A DNA stretch of 64,000 nt from Geomonas azotofigens (GCF_018919395.1 NZ_JAHLME010000002.1:784182-848181), one strand, 5' to 3'; counted from the stretch's first letter, positions 33,323-41,686 are shown. Numbers and translations: made by a program. Notes: generated by a model from the letters alone, not told the origin.

Positions 33323-36220
33323 ATGAGCGAAGAAGAAAGAATGGGAAGCGAGACGGTCAACGCGCGGGCGCTCGAGGCGGAGCTGCGCACGGCGGTCGAT
33401 GGCGAGGTCCGTTTCGACAGCACGAGCCGCGCCCTGTACGCGACCGACGCCTCCAACTACCGGCAGATACCGATCGGCGTGGTGCTCCCCAAAACCACCG
33501 ACGCCGTCATCAAGACCCTGGAGATCTGCCGCGGACACGGCGCCCCGGTGGTCTCGCGCGGCGGCGGCACCGCCCTGTGCGGCCAGACCTGCAACGTCGC
33601 CGTGGTCATCGACCACTCCAAGTACCTGCGCGGCATCCTGGAGATCGACCCGAAAAAGAGGATCGCCCGGGTGCAGCCGGGGGTGGTCCTGGACCAGTTG
33701 CGCGACGAGACCGAGAAGTTCCACCTGACCTACGGCCCGGACCCCGCCACCCACGACCACAACACCTTCGGCGGCATGATCGGCAACAACTCCTGCGGCA
33801 TCCACTCGGTCATGGCCGGGCGCACCGCCGACAACGTGCTGGAACTCGACGTGGTCACCTACGACGGCGTCCGCATGACGGTTGGGCCCACCAGCGAGGA
33901 GGAACTGGAGCGGATCATCGCCGGCGGCGGGAGGCGCGGCGCGATCTACGCCGGGCTGCGCGAGATCCGGGATCGCTACGCCGAGCTGATCCGACGCCGC
34001 TATCCCAGGATCCCGCGCCGCGTCTCCGGGTTCAACCTGGACGACCTCCTCCCCGAAAACGGCTTCAACGTGGCGCGGGCCCTGGTGGGGACCGAGGGAA
34101 CCTGCGTCACCGTGCTGGAAGCGACCGTCCGCCTGGTGCACAGCCCGCCGTCGCGTACGCTGTTGGTGCTGGGCTACCCCGACGTCTACAGCGCCGCCGA
34201 CGACATCGGCGCAATCATGGAGTTCGGCCCGGTCGGCCTGGAGGGGCTGGACGAGCTCCTCATCAAGTTCATGAAGAAGAAGAAACTGCACCCCGAGGAT
34301 CTCGAGCTCCTCCCGCCGGGCAAGGGGTGGCTCCTGGCCGAGTTCGGCGGCGATACCAGGGAGGAATCCGACCACAAGGCGCGGGAAGCCATGAAGAAGA
34401 TCGGCAAGCGGAACGACGCCCCCAGCATGAAGCTCTTTTCCGACAGCAAGGAGGAGAAGATGGTCTGGGAGGTGCGGGAATCGGGTCTTGGCGCCACGGC
34501 CAACGTTCCCGGGGTGCCGCTTGGGTGGCCGGGATGGGAGGACGCCGCCGTCCCCCCGGACAAGGTGGGTCCCTACCTGCGCGATTTCCACGCCCTGCTC
34601 AAAGAGCACGGCCTGATCGCCTCGCTCTACGGCCACTTCGGCGACGGCTGCATCCACTGCCGCATCTCCTTCGACCTCTTCACCCACCAGGGGGTGCAAA
34701 ACTACCTGAGCTTCCTGGACAAGGCCACCGACCTCGTGGTCCGCTACGGCGGCTCCTTCTCCGCCGAGCACGGCGACGGCCAGTCCAAGGCGATGTACCT
34801 GGAAAAGATGTACGGCCCCGAACTCCTGGAGGCGTTCCGCAGCTTCAAGCAATTATGGGACCCGGAGTGGAAGATGAACCCCGGCAAGGTCGTGGAGCCC
34901 TTCCGTCCCGACCAGAACCTGCGGCTGGGGCCGGAGTACAACCCCTGGCAGCCGGAAACGCGCTTCCGGTTCCCCAACGACGACGGCAGTTTCCCGCGCG
35001 CCATCCTGCGCTGCGTCGGGGTGGGCAAGTGCCGCCGCACCCACGACGCCTTCATGTGCCCGAGTTTTCTGGCCACGCTGGAGGAGAAGCACACCACCCG
35101 CGGCCGCGCCCATCTCCTTTTCGAGATGTTCCGGGGCGACTTCGTGGCCGACGGCTGGCACAGCAAGGAGGTGCTGGAGTCCCTGGAATACTGCCTCTCC
35201 TGCAAGGGGTGCAAGACCGACTGCCCGGTCAACGTCGACATGGCCACCTACAAGGCCGAGTTTCTGCACCACCACTACCGGCGCCGGCTCCGCCCGCTCC
35301 CCGCCTACTCCATGGGGCTCTTCGGGATCTGGGGTGCCCTGGGGGCCAAGGTGCCGGCACTCGCCAACTTCATGGGACAGACCCCGGTCCTCTCCGGCAT
35401 CACCAAGGCGCTGGGCGGCATCGCGTCCCAGCGGAGCATGCCGCGCTTCGCCGACGAGACCTTCACCTCCTGGTATAAAAGCGGCAAATACGGCGGCCGC
35501 GGTGACGGTCCCAGCGTCGTCCTCTACCCCGACATCTTCAACGACTGCTTCTTTCCCGAGACGCTGAAGGCCGCCTTCGAGCTCCTGACCCGGTATGGCT
35601 ACCAGGTCATCGTCCCGAAGGAGCGCCCCCCGGCGGTGCGTCCCCCCATCGACTACGGCATGCTCGACTATGCCAGGAAGAAGATCCTCAAGGCGGTGGA
35701 GCTGTTGAGTCCCTACGTGCGCCAGGGCATCCCGGTGCTGATCCTGGAGCCGAGCAGCGCCGCCGTATTCCGCGACGAATTGTCCGAGTTCTACCCGCAG
35801 CACGAGGATGGCAAACGCGTCACCAGCCTCGCCGTGACCGTATCGGAATTCATGAAGAGAGAGGGGCTCACCCCGCCCAAGCTCGCGGGGACCATCGTGT
35901 ACCAGGCCCACTGTCACCAGAAGGCGTTGTTGAATCCGGAGGCTGCGCACGAACTGTTCAAGCAGATGGGGCTCACCGTGGTCGAGCCGCAGCAGGGATG
36001 TTGCGGCATGGCGGGATCCTTCGGTTTCGAGAAAGGGAAGTACGAGATATCGATGCGTATCGGCGAGATGGGGCTTCTCCCCGTGGTCAGGGAGGCCCGG
36101 CCGGGCGACTACATCGTCGCCGACGGCTTCAGCTGTCGCACCCAGATCCTGCAGGCGACCCAGCGCAAGCCCCTGCACCTGGCCGAGTTGCTCCTGCTGG
36201 CATTGAACAGCAGCCGGTGA
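33323..36220 (+). CDS. FAD-linked oxidase / Fe-S / CCG-domain dehydrogenase (D-2-hydroxyacid type)
   Basis: The 965-residue protein starts behind GAGGAG. The N-terminal FAD-binding_4 domain includes PVVSRGGGTALCGQT and FGGMIGNNSCG. The FAD-oxidase C-terminal domain ends with GGSFSAEHGDGQSK and MNPGKVV. Then come Fe-S ligands (GVGKCRRTHDAFMCPSF and CLSCKGCKTDCPV) and a C-terminal CCG-type domain with HCHQKALLN and QQGCCGMAGSFG. This is the fused form of GlcD/GlcF-like or D-lactate dehydrogenase (quinone-type) proteins. It would oxidise a 2-hydroxyacid and pass electrons to the quinone pool or another carrier. Only one complete CxxCxxC-C set is evident, with a second set degenerate. Confidence 0.9.
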   Translation: MSEEERMGSETVNARALEAELRTAVDGEVRFDSTSRALYATDASNYRQIPIGVVLPKTTDAVIKTLEICRGHGAPVVSRGGGTALCGQTCNVAVVIDHSKYLRGILEIDPKKRIARVQPGVVLDQLRDETEKFHLTYGPDPATHDHNTFGGMIGNNSCGIHSVMAGRTADNVLELDVVTYDGVRMTVGPTSEEELERIIAGGGRRGAIYAGLREIRDRYAELIRRRYPRIPRRVSGFNLDDLLPENGFNVARALVGTEGTCVTVLEATVRLVHSPPSRTLLVLGYPDVYSAADDIGAIMEFGPVGLEGLDELLIKFMKKKKLHPEDLELLPPGKGWLLAEFGGDTREESDHKAREAMKKIGKRNDAPSMKLFSDSKEEKMVWEVRESGLGATANVPGVPLGWPGWEDAAVPPDKVGPYLRDFHALLKEHGLIASLYGHFGDGCIHCRISFDLFTHQGVQNYLSFLDKATDLVVRYGGSFSAEHGDGQSKAMYLEKMYGPELLEAFRSFKQLWDPEWKMNPGKVVEPFRPDQNLRLGPEYNPWQPETRFRFPNDDGSFPRAILRCVGVGKCRRTHDAFMCPSFLATLEEKHTTRGRAHLLFEMFRGDFVADGWHSKEVLESLEYCLSCKGCKTDCPVNVDMATYKAEFLHHHYRRRLRPLPAYSMGLFGIWGALGAKVPALANFMGQTPVLSGITKALGGIASQRSMPRFADETFTSWYKSGKYGGRGDGPSVVLYPDIFNDCFFPETLKAAFELLTRYGYQVIVPKERPPAVRPPIDYGMLDYARKKILKAVELLSPYVRQGIPVLILEPSSAAVFRDELSEFYPQHEDGKRVTSLAVTVSEFMKREGLTPPKLAGTIVYQAHCHQKALLNPEAAHELFKQMGLTVVEPQQGCCGMAGSFGFEKGKYEISMRIGEMGLLPVVREARPGDYIVADGFSCRTQILQATQRKPLHLAELLLLALNSSR

Positions 36221-36267
36221 ATGAGGAGTCGCGGGTGACACTCCCGCGTCCTCACGACATTTTTCAC

Positions 36268-36324
36268 TTGTTTGTCATACAAAAAGGTGTAAAGTCTTAA
36301 CCGAACAAACGTTCGATTTAAGAC
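36268..36324 (+). promoter_or_regulatory. Promoter with overlapping palindromic operator upstream of the MoaD-like gene
   Basis: TTGTTT (36268-36273), 16 bases, TAAAGT (36290-36295) form a possible promoter. Immediately on it lies an inverted repeat: GTCTTAA (36294-36300), core CGAACAAACGTTCG (36302-36315), TTAAGAC (36318-36324). A protein bound here would block initiation. The core fits a TetR-type site; it also fits the Gram-positive LexA box, but that is not the LexA motif reported for Geobacter. Confidence 0.6.
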
Positions 36325-36411
36325 AGGGACAGATGCCTCACTCTTAGCCAGTTGCAACATGAAACGGTGAAGCACCGCCTGCAATGTCACAACCAAAGAG
36401 AGGAGTCAGAC

Positions 36412-36705
36412 ATGTCATCGAAAGCAAACACGACGGTTCGGATGTTCGGCCTACTGCACACCTTCAGGAAAGACCATGGTCTTGCGTCCCAGGCCGAGGT
36501 GGCGGTTCCCGAGGAGGGGTGTCCCGCGTCGGCCATCGCCCGTGAACTTGGTCTTCCCATGGAGAAGATCGAGGCGGTATTCGTCAACCACAAGGCGTAC
36601 GCGCTGGACCACGAAGTGCATCCCGGCGACCAGGTCGCCTTCGTCCCCACCGGCGTCCCCGGCCCCGGCCGGATGATGCTCGGCATCCGTCACGCCCACA
36701 AGTAG
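36412..36705 (+). CDS. MoaD/ThiS-type beta-grasp protein without C-terminal Gly-Gly
   Basis: The 97-residue protein starts behind AGAGGAG. Strand TVRMFGLLHTF, helix CPASAIARELGLP, then EKIEAVFVNHKAYALDHEVHPGDQVAFVP is the standard MoaD/ThiS ubiquitin-like fold, with the hallmark NHK/N and GDQVA turn. The end reads PGRMMLGIRHAHK, so the terminal Gly-Gly needed for sulfur-carrier activation is missing. It may be a non-catalytic ubiquitin-like protein or a carrier activated by cleavage. It appears to be monocistronic, with the palindrome upstream and a GC-rich hairpin downstream. Confidence 0.78.
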   Translation: MSSKANTTVRMFGLLHTFRKDHGLASQAEVAVPEEGCPASAIARELGLPMEKIEAVFVNHKAYALDHEVHPGDQVAFVPTGVPGPGRMMLGIRHAHK

Positions 36706-36721
36706 ACGTACCCCAATGTGA

Positions 36722-36751
36722 ACCGGCCGCCGACCACAGCGGCGGCCGGCA
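36722..36751 (+). terminator. GC-rich hairpin after the MoaD-like gene
   Basis: CCGGCCGCCG pairs with CGGCGGCCGG with a short loop 17 bases after the stop. The tail (ACCCTTCCCATCTT) has few consecutive T, so termination is probable but not certain. Confidence 0.55.
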
Positions 36752-36847
36752 CCCTTCCCATCTTCAACAGGTGCTTCCTTTTTGTTCCCTTTTTTGCTTC
36801 TTTCTCCCGTTCTCCGTGTGCGTGGTTTTGCAGTTTGCCTTTTGGCC

Positions 36848-36887
36848 TTCTCAGATTTCCTCAGATTTTCTCCGTGGCCAATGGTTT
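36848..36887 (+). repeat. 40-bp dispersed repeat, copy 1
   Basis: It begins TTCTCAGATTTCCTCAGATT and ends GTGGCCAATGGTTT. It differs from copy 2 (37929-37968) by one base. It lies about 43 bases before the methyltransferase start. Confidence 0.85.
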
Positions 36888-36929
36888 GCGTCTTTGATCG
36901 CCCGTCGTGATGTGATACCGTTGCGGCCC

Positions 36930-37862
36930 ATGAAGACGTTTCTTCTCCCCCATCTCATCTGCCCCACCTGTCTCCCCAAGGAGCACCGGCTGGAGCTGAC
37001 GGCCCATCGGCAAACCGGGGACGACATCATCGACGGCAGCCTCCGCTGCGCGGGGTGCGGGCGCCGCTTCCCCATCGAGGACGGCGTCGCCCTGCTCCTG
37101 CCCGGCGCCGAAAACGAGGGGCACTGGCGTTACGAGGATGCCGAGACCTTGAACCGCTACCTCTGGAGCCACTACGCCGACCTGCACGGTGACGCCGGCA
37201 ATGCCGCCGCGGTCGCGGCCTGGGCGGGCGCCTTGGGCACCGCAGGAACCTTGGCGCTCGACGCCGGATGCTCGGTTGGGAGGATCGTCCTGGAACTCGC
37301 GGCGGCAGGTGCGACCGCCGTCGGCTGCGACCTGTCGCTCAGCTTCGTCAAGACCGCCCGCCGCCTGGCCCGCGAACGCCGACTCAAGTACTCGCTCCCC
37401 CTGGAGGGGAACCTGCGCGAGACCTTCGAGATCGTCCTGCCGGACGCTCTCCCCTCCGATCGCGTCGAATTCGTCGTCGCCGATGCCCTGCGGCTTCCCT
37501 TCGCCAAGGGGAGCTTCGGACAAGTCTCGTCCTTGAACGTGCTGGACCGGGTCGGCTACCCGCTCGCCCACCTCTACGAGATGAACCGCGTCGCCCGCGA
37601 GCGGGACGCCCGCTTCCTGTTCGCCTCCCCTTTTTCCTGGACCAGCAGCGACATCCCCGAGGAGAGGTGGCTGGGCGGGACTGCCACCGGTCCCTATGCC
37701 GGCAGGGGCATCGACAACGTCCGCGCCCTGTTGGAGGGGAAGGGCAAGGTCCTGGCGCCTCCCTGGCGCAGCGCCGAGGCCGTATCCGTGCAATGGCACA
37801 TGCGTTCCCACCGCAACCACTGCGAGACCTTCACCAGCGAGACCCTCCTCGCCCTCCGCTGA
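36930..37862 (+). CDS. Methyltransferase with N-terminal zinc-ribbon (Trm112-like)
   Basis: The 310-residue protein begins MKTFLLPHLICPTCLPKEH; CPTC (12-15) and CAGC (about 40-43) form a zinc ribbon of the Trm112/YcaR type. A class I methyltransferase domain follows, with motif I LDAGCSVGRIVLELA, acidic loop AVGCDLSLS and motif IV-like SSLNVLDRVGYP. This arrangement is known for several uncharacterised methyltransferases. I start at ATG 36930; a longer frame adds a hydrophobic, repeat-derived stretch with no family sequence. It stands between the two copies of the 40-bp repeat. Confidence 0.8.
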   Translation: MKTFLLPHLICPTCLPKEHRLELTAHRQTGDDIIDGSLRCAGCGRRFPIEDGVALLLPGAENEGHWRYEDAETLNRYLWSHYADLHGDAGNAAAVAAWAGALGTAGTLALDAGCSVGRIVLELAAAGATAVGCDLSLSFVKTARRLARERRLKYSLPLEGNLRETFEIVLPDALPSDRVEFVVADALRLPFAKGSFGQVSSLNVLDRVGYPLAHLYEMNRVARERDARFLFASPFSWTSSDIPEERWLGGTATGPYAGRGIDNVRALLEGKGKVLAPPWRSAEAVSVQWHMRSHRNHCETFTSETLLALR

Positions 37863-37928
37863 TCTCTGCACAACCCGTAGATTCCGATGACGTAAGGTTT
37901 CACGCCTCTGTCCTTCTCCGGTTCGTCT

Positions 37929-37968
37929 TTCTCAGATTCCCTCAGATTTTCTCCGTGGCCAATGGTTT
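37929..37968 (+). repeat. 40-bp dispersed repeat, copy 2
   Basis: 39 of 40 bases match copy 1 at 36848-36887. It lies about 57 bases before the FAD oxidoreductase start, a placement similar to that of copy 1 ahead of its gene. Confidence 0.85.
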
Positions 37969-38025
37969 TCCGTTTGTTAGACTTGGACCTCGTGTTTCGA
38001 TTTCAGTTCGCGCGGGGTTACCGGG

Positions 38026-39456
38026 ATGCCAAAGGTGAGCGACATGGATGCCGTGGTGGTGGGGTCCGGGCCGAACGGCCTCGCTGCCGCCATAACCCTT
38101 GCCAGGGCCGGTCTCTCGGTCACCGTCGTCGAGGGTGCCGCCACCTTCGGCGGGGGGACCCGCAGCGAAGAACTCACCCTCCCCGGCTTCCTGCACGACG
38201 TCTGCGCCGCCATCCACCCCCTGGGCGTCGCATCCCCCTTCTTCAAAACCTTGCCCCTGGCAGAGCACGGCCTGGAATGGATCTACCCGGAGGTGCAGCT
38301 CGCCCACCCGCTCCCCGACGGCGAGGCGGCGCTGCTGCTCCGCGACCTCGAACAGACCTCGTCCCACCTGGGACAGGACGGCCCATCCTACCGCCGCCTG
38401 TTCCACCCCCTGGTCGAGCGCTGGGACGACCTCGCCCCGGACCTGCTGGCGCCGCTGCACGTCCCCCGGCACCCCGTCGCCACCGCGCTCTTCGGCGTAA
38501 AGGCGCTCTTCCCCGCGCACCTGCTCGCCCGGCTCGCATTCAAGGAAGCCCCCGGCCGAGCCCTCTTCTGCGGCATGTCCGCCCACGCCTTTCTCCCCTT
38601 GCAACATCCGCTTACCTCAGCCTTTGGCCTGATCCTCGGAACGCTCGGGCACGTCGCCGGCTGGCCGGTGGCGAAGGGGGGCTCGCGCAACCTCGCCGCC
38701 GCCCTGGCAAGCTACCTCCGCACGCTTGGAGGCGAGATCGTCACCGGGTGCCAGGTCAAAGGCCTCGCCGACCTCCCCGCGGCCCGCATCGTCATGCTCG
38801 ACGTCACCGAGCGCCAGTTGGAGGAGATTGCCGGTCAACGCCTGCCGGCCGGGTACCAGCGCAGGCTCTCGCGCTACCGCTACGGCCCGGGCGTCTTCAA
38901 GATCGACTGGGCCCTGGCTGGCCCCATCCCCTGGACCTCGTCCGAGTGCCGGCGTTCCGCCACCGTCCATGTCGGCGGCACCGCTGAAGACGTCACCGCC
39001 GGCGAGGCCGAGGTATGGCGTGGCGTCCACCCCGAGCGCCCCTTCGTGCTGGTGGCGCAGCCCACCCTGGTGGATCCCTCGCGGGCGCCGCGGGGAAAAC
39101 ACGTCGCCTGGGCCTACTGCCACGTCCCCAACGGCTCCACCCTCGACATGACCGAGAGAATCGAGGCACAGATCGAGCGTTTCGCACCCGGATTCCGCGA
39201 CCTCATCCTCGGGCGCCACACCCGCAACTGCCGGCAGTATGAAAAATACAACGCCAACATCATAGGAGGGGACATCAACGGCGGCGTACAGGACCTGCGT
39301 CAGTTCCTGGCCCGCCCCAAACTGCTGGCACCGTACCGGACCCCGCTTCCCGGCGTGTACCTCTGTTCCTCGGGGACACCCCCCGGCGGAGGCGTGCACG
39401 GCATGTGCGGCTACCATGCCGCGAGCCTCGCGCTGAAGGATCTGGGGGTGACCTGA
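38026..39456 (+). CDS. FAD-dependent oxidoreductase (phytoene-desaturase / CrtI-like)
   Basis: The 476-residue protein has the FAD dinucleotide-binding motif near the start (AVVVGSGPNGLAAAITLARAG with acidic end VTVVEG), followed by FGGGTRSEELTLPGFLHDVC, a typical second motif of the CrtI/amine-oxidase group. The C-terminal FAD motif is PLPGVYLCSSGTPPGGGVHG. The family covers carotenoid desaturases and related, often uncharacterised, oxidoreductases; no carotenoid genes are nearby. ATG 38026 and ATG 38044 are both possible starts. Confidence 0.82.
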   Translation: MPKVSDMDAVVVGSGPNGLAAAITLARAGLSVTVVEGAATFGGGTRSEELTLPGFLHDVCAAIHPLGVASPFFKTLPLAEHGLEWIYPEVQLAHPLPDGEAALLLRDLEQTSSHLGQDGPSYRRLFHPLVERWDDLAPDLLAPLHVPRHPVATALFGVKALFPAHLLARLAFKEAPGRALFCGMSAHAFLPLQHPLTSAFGLILGTLGHVAGWPVAKGGSRNLAAALASYLRTLGGEIVTGCQVKGLADLPAARIVMLDVTERQLEEIAGQRLPAGYQRRLSRYRYGPGVFKIDWALAGPIPWTSSECRRSATVHVGGTAEDVTAGEAEVWRGVHPERPFVLVAQPTLVDPSRAPRGKHVAWAYCHVPNGSTLDMTERIEAQIERFAPGFRDLILGRHTRNCRQYEKYNANIIGGDINGGVQDLRQFLARPKLLAPYRTPLPGVYLCSSGTPPGGGVHGMCGYHAASLALKDLGVT

Positions 39457-39568
39457 CAAGGTAGCGCGGCGACCGCGCCTACCGCGTCGTCGCGCTCGCC
39501 GGCGTCGCTAACGCAGACCCGGCCTCTCTTATTAGCGACGAAGCAACCGCCGTTTAATACCTTAGCCG

Positions 39569-39597
39569 TTGCTTCAATTTTATTGGAAAAATATAAT
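39569..39597 (+). promoter_or_regulatory. Sigma-70 promoter for the PEP-CTERM gene
   Basis: TTGCTT (39569-39574), a 17-base spacer, then TATAAT (39592-39597). The -35 box lies in the 3' arm of an inverted repeat GAAGCAAC/GTTGCTTC (39540-39575) that may end the upstream transcript. Confidence 0.8.
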
Positions 39598-39640
39598 CGC
39601 AGTATCGGTGCACGACTGACAGCAGCAAAGGAGGTCACAC

Positions 39641-40222
39641 ATGAGGACCACGCTTCTCGCCGCCGCGCTTTTGGTGCTGTTGCTTCTGCCGGTATCCTCG
39701 CACGCCCATCTCTACGATTACGAGTACGTCGGGCTCCCCTTCGACTGGATCGAAGGTACCGTCTACACTCCCGCCAACCACGTCACCATCTCGTTGCTCA
39801 CCGACCACCCCCTGAGCTACAGCGATCGCACCGTCGCTGAGAACCAGAGTTCCGAGATGATCTCCTTCATCATGTCCGACGGCTACCAGACCATGAAGCT
39901 GGGCGACGGCTGCTTCGCCGAACTGGAGATCTTCGACGGCCTCAAAGCTGACGGCACCCCCATCGGCTGGTGGATCTGGCTGGCCGACAACCCGCTCGAC
40001 ACCACGTACACCGTCTACTCCGAGAACTCCCCCGACGGCTCGTACGACATCGGCATGTACGGTGCCGATTTCGGCCGGAATTTCAACGAAGGGACCTGGA
40101 CCGTCTCCGTAAAGTGTGATCCCAGGCCGACCCCCGAGCCCGCCACGGCACTGCTTATGGCCACCGGCTTTGCCGGGATGCTGGGCGCGACTTGGTGGCG
40201 CAGGAAACGCGTGCACAGATAA
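39641..40222 (+). CDS. PEP-CTERM sorting-domain secreted protein
   Basis: The 193-residue protein has signal peptide MRTTLLAAALLVLLLLPVSS, a beta-rich middle part and a C-terminal PEP-CTERM tail: Pro-Glu-Pro (PTPEPATALLMATGFAG), a hydrophobic stretch, then WWRRKRVHR. Such proteins are processed by exosortase (EpsH) and usually become exopolysaccharide-associated surface proteins. No exosortase gene is in the window. Promoter at 39569 and terminator at 40252 make it a single-gene unit. Confidence 0.88.
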   Translation: MRTTLLAAALLVLLLLPVSSHAHLYDYEYVGLPFDWIEGTVYTPANHVTISLLTDHPLSYSDRTVAENQSSEMISFIMSDGYQTMKLGDGCFAELEIFDGLKADGTPIGWWIWLADNPLDTTYTVYSENSPDGSYDIGMYGADFGRNFNEGTWTVSVKCDPRPTPEPATALLMATGFAGMLGATWWRRKRVHR

Positions 40223-40251
40223 GGTCGATCCTTCAGCTGACGGTTTCGCGG

Positions 40252-40281
40252 ACCAGTTTCCCTAAGGGAAGCTGGTTTTTT
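40252..40281 (+). terminator. Rho-independent terminator after the PEP-CTERM gene
   Basis: ACCAGTTTCCC, loop TAA, GGGAAGCTGGT followed by T6 gives a strong stem with U-run about 30 bases after the stop codon. Confidence 0.85.
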
Positions 40282-40354
40282 CGTGGTATCTGGTACACTC
40301 GCGTGGTGGCGCCGGTTGCGGCGCACACTCTGCGCACGTGATAGGAGGGATAAG

Positions 40355-40858
40355 ATGAGACGATCGATCTTGGGAAGCATGGCAACGTCGGCGCTCGCCG
40401 CCATCGGCAGTATCGGCACCAGGCTGCCGCGGGTGGGGGAGCAAGCGCCGGAGTTCGAGGTGGAATCCACCCTTGGCGCCGTCAGGCTCGCCGACTACGC
40501 GGGTAAGAAGTATGTGGTGCTCGCCTTTTACTACGCCGATTTCACTCCCGTCTGAACCAGCGAGATGCAGGCTTTTCAAAAGGAACTTTCCCTTTTTGAG
40601 AAGCAGGACGCCCAGGTCCTGGGCGTGAGCAGCGACACGGTGGCGACCCACGCGGAATTTGCCAGGGAACACAACCTCGCCTTCCCGCTTCTGGCCGACG
40701 AGAACGGGAAGTTGGTAAAGCTTTATGGAGCCGGTCGTGCCACCTTCGTCATCGACAAGGCCGGCGTCATCCGTCACATCCAGCGCGGCTTCCCCGATAC
40801 CACCAAGCTTCTGGCACTACTGGCCAAACTTCAGGAAGAGGCTTTAACGCAAATGTAA
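40355..40858 (+). CDS. Selenoprotein peroxiredoxin (Sec at the peroxidatic position)
   Basis: The reading starts at ATG 40355 behind AGGAGG and continues through TGA 40553-40555 to TAA at 40858: 168 codons, 167 residues with Sec67. The context FYYADFTPV-U-TSEMQAF aligns with the peroxidatic Cys of AhpC/PrxQ proteins (F-T-P-V-C-T-x-E). Downstream AEFAREHNLAFPLLAD and an Arg in GRATFVID are conserved. There is no Cys anywhere, so no resolving Cys; the enzyme would need an external thiol reductant. A strong hairpin follows the TGA (40571-40604). Sec-containing peroxiredoxins are known from Geobacter-type bacteria. A nonsense mutation is the alternative, but the stop falls exactly on the catalytic residue. 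Confidence 0.92.
40571..40604 (+). promoter_or_regulatory. Bacterial SECIS element candidate
   Basis: GCTTTTCAAAAGG (40571-40583) pairs with CTTTTTGAGAAGC (40592-40604) over 13 positions, two of them G-U, with an 8-base loop AACTTTCC. The stem starts 15 bases after the TGA, the distance expected for SelB-guided recoding. The loop lacks the G-U pair known from Escherichia coli fdhF, so SelB recognition may differ. Confidence 0.75.
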
Positions 40859-40928
40859 AACTCTCTTCAACGCTCCGTAACCTTCCTCTGGTACGTTCGC
40901 CGCAAAACGAAACCAAGGGAGAAGGATC

Positions 40929-41366
40929 ATGTGGAGAGAAAACAGCGTTGATCTGAGGCTGAACCGGTTTTACGAGATGTCGGCGCGCGCGGTGCTATGC
41001 CTGCTGATCGTAGCCATCCTGCTTGCCATCGTGGCCGGAGTCGGGTGCACGCTCTACGACCTGCGCCTGGTTTTCCAGCAGGACTTCCACGGCGCGTCAA
41101 AGCAGATCATGGTGGATCTGCTGACCGTGCTCGCCATCATCGAGGTCCTGCGCACCGCGCTCGCCTATTCGACGGAAGGGCGCGTGAAGGTGACCTACAT
41201 CATCGACACGGTGATCGTCACGGTGCTGACAGAAGTAATGGCTTTCTGGTACAAGGACATCGATTGGCAGGAAGTTGCCATGACCATCTCCTTGGTGCTT
41301 TCTTTGGCCTTGATCCGGATCGTTGCGGTGAGGTTTTCGCCGGCTGGGTCACGCAGGGAACTGTAA
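40929..41366 (+). CDS. PsiE-family membrane protein
   Basis: The 145-residue protein has four predicted membrane helices (about 19-43, 63-80, 86-106 and 115-135). The segment FHGASKQIMVDLLTVLAIIEVLRTALAY followed by EGRVKVTYIIDTVIV matches phosphate-starvation-inducible PsiE proteins. It starts behind AGGGAGAAGG and is followed after 3 bases by a small gene, so they are probably cotranscribed. Function of the family is not established. Confidence 0.8.
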   Translation: MWRENSVDLRLNRFYEMSARAVLCLLIVAILLAIVAGVGCTLYDLRLVFQQDFHGASKQIMVDLLTVLAIIEVLRTALAYSTEGRVKVTYIIDTVIVTVLTEVMAFWYKDIDWQEVAMTISLVLSLALIRIVAVRFSPAGSRREL

Positions 41367-41369
41367 CCG

Positions 41370-41624
41370 ATGGGAGAGAATGTGGGAGACCAGCACAGGG
41401 GAGAGCCGGTAGAAGTCACCTGTTATGCCGGGTACAAGGCCGACGAGCGTCCCACCACCGTCACCTGGCGGGAGCGGACGTACCAGGTGCTCGACGTCCT
41501 CGACCGATGGTACGACCGGGATGGCAACTACTTCAAGGTGTCGGTAGAGGAAGGAGGGCAGCACCTGCTCCGTCATGATCTCGGCGACGACCGTTGGTAC
41601 CTGGTGCCGCCCCGCGAGGAATGA
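41370..41624 (+). CDS. Small protein resembling DUF6504
   Basis: The 84-residue acidic protein contains ADERPTTVTWRERTYQVLDVLDRWYDRDG and ends RHDLGDDRWYLVPP. The Trp/Tyr-rich, beta-strand pattern resembles DUF6504 proteins, some of which are associated with translesion polymerase genes; I am not certain of the family. It starts 3 bases after the psiE-like stop. Confidence 0.6.
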   Translation: MGENVGDQHRGEPVEVTCYAGYKADERPTTVTWRERTYQVLDVLDRWYDRDGNYFKVSVEEGGQHLLRHDLGDDRWYLVPPREE

Positions 41625-41686
41625 TCAATACGTCAGCCGGCCCCATCGTCGAGACTCATCTTCCCGACGTGCATGACTCAGCCGAG

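Noticed and set aside
36302-36315. CGAACAAACGTTCG as an SOS (LexA) box
   Set aside because: It fits the Gram-positive box perfectly, but the LexA motif reported for Geobacter is different (GGTT-type) and the gene is not an SOS-type gene. I keep it only as a generic operator.
40355-40858. Peroxiredoxin as a pseudogene split by TGA
   Set aside because: The stop falls exactly on the catalytic residue, the downstream frame is conserved and a hairpin follows at the right distance; selenocysteine is the better explanation.
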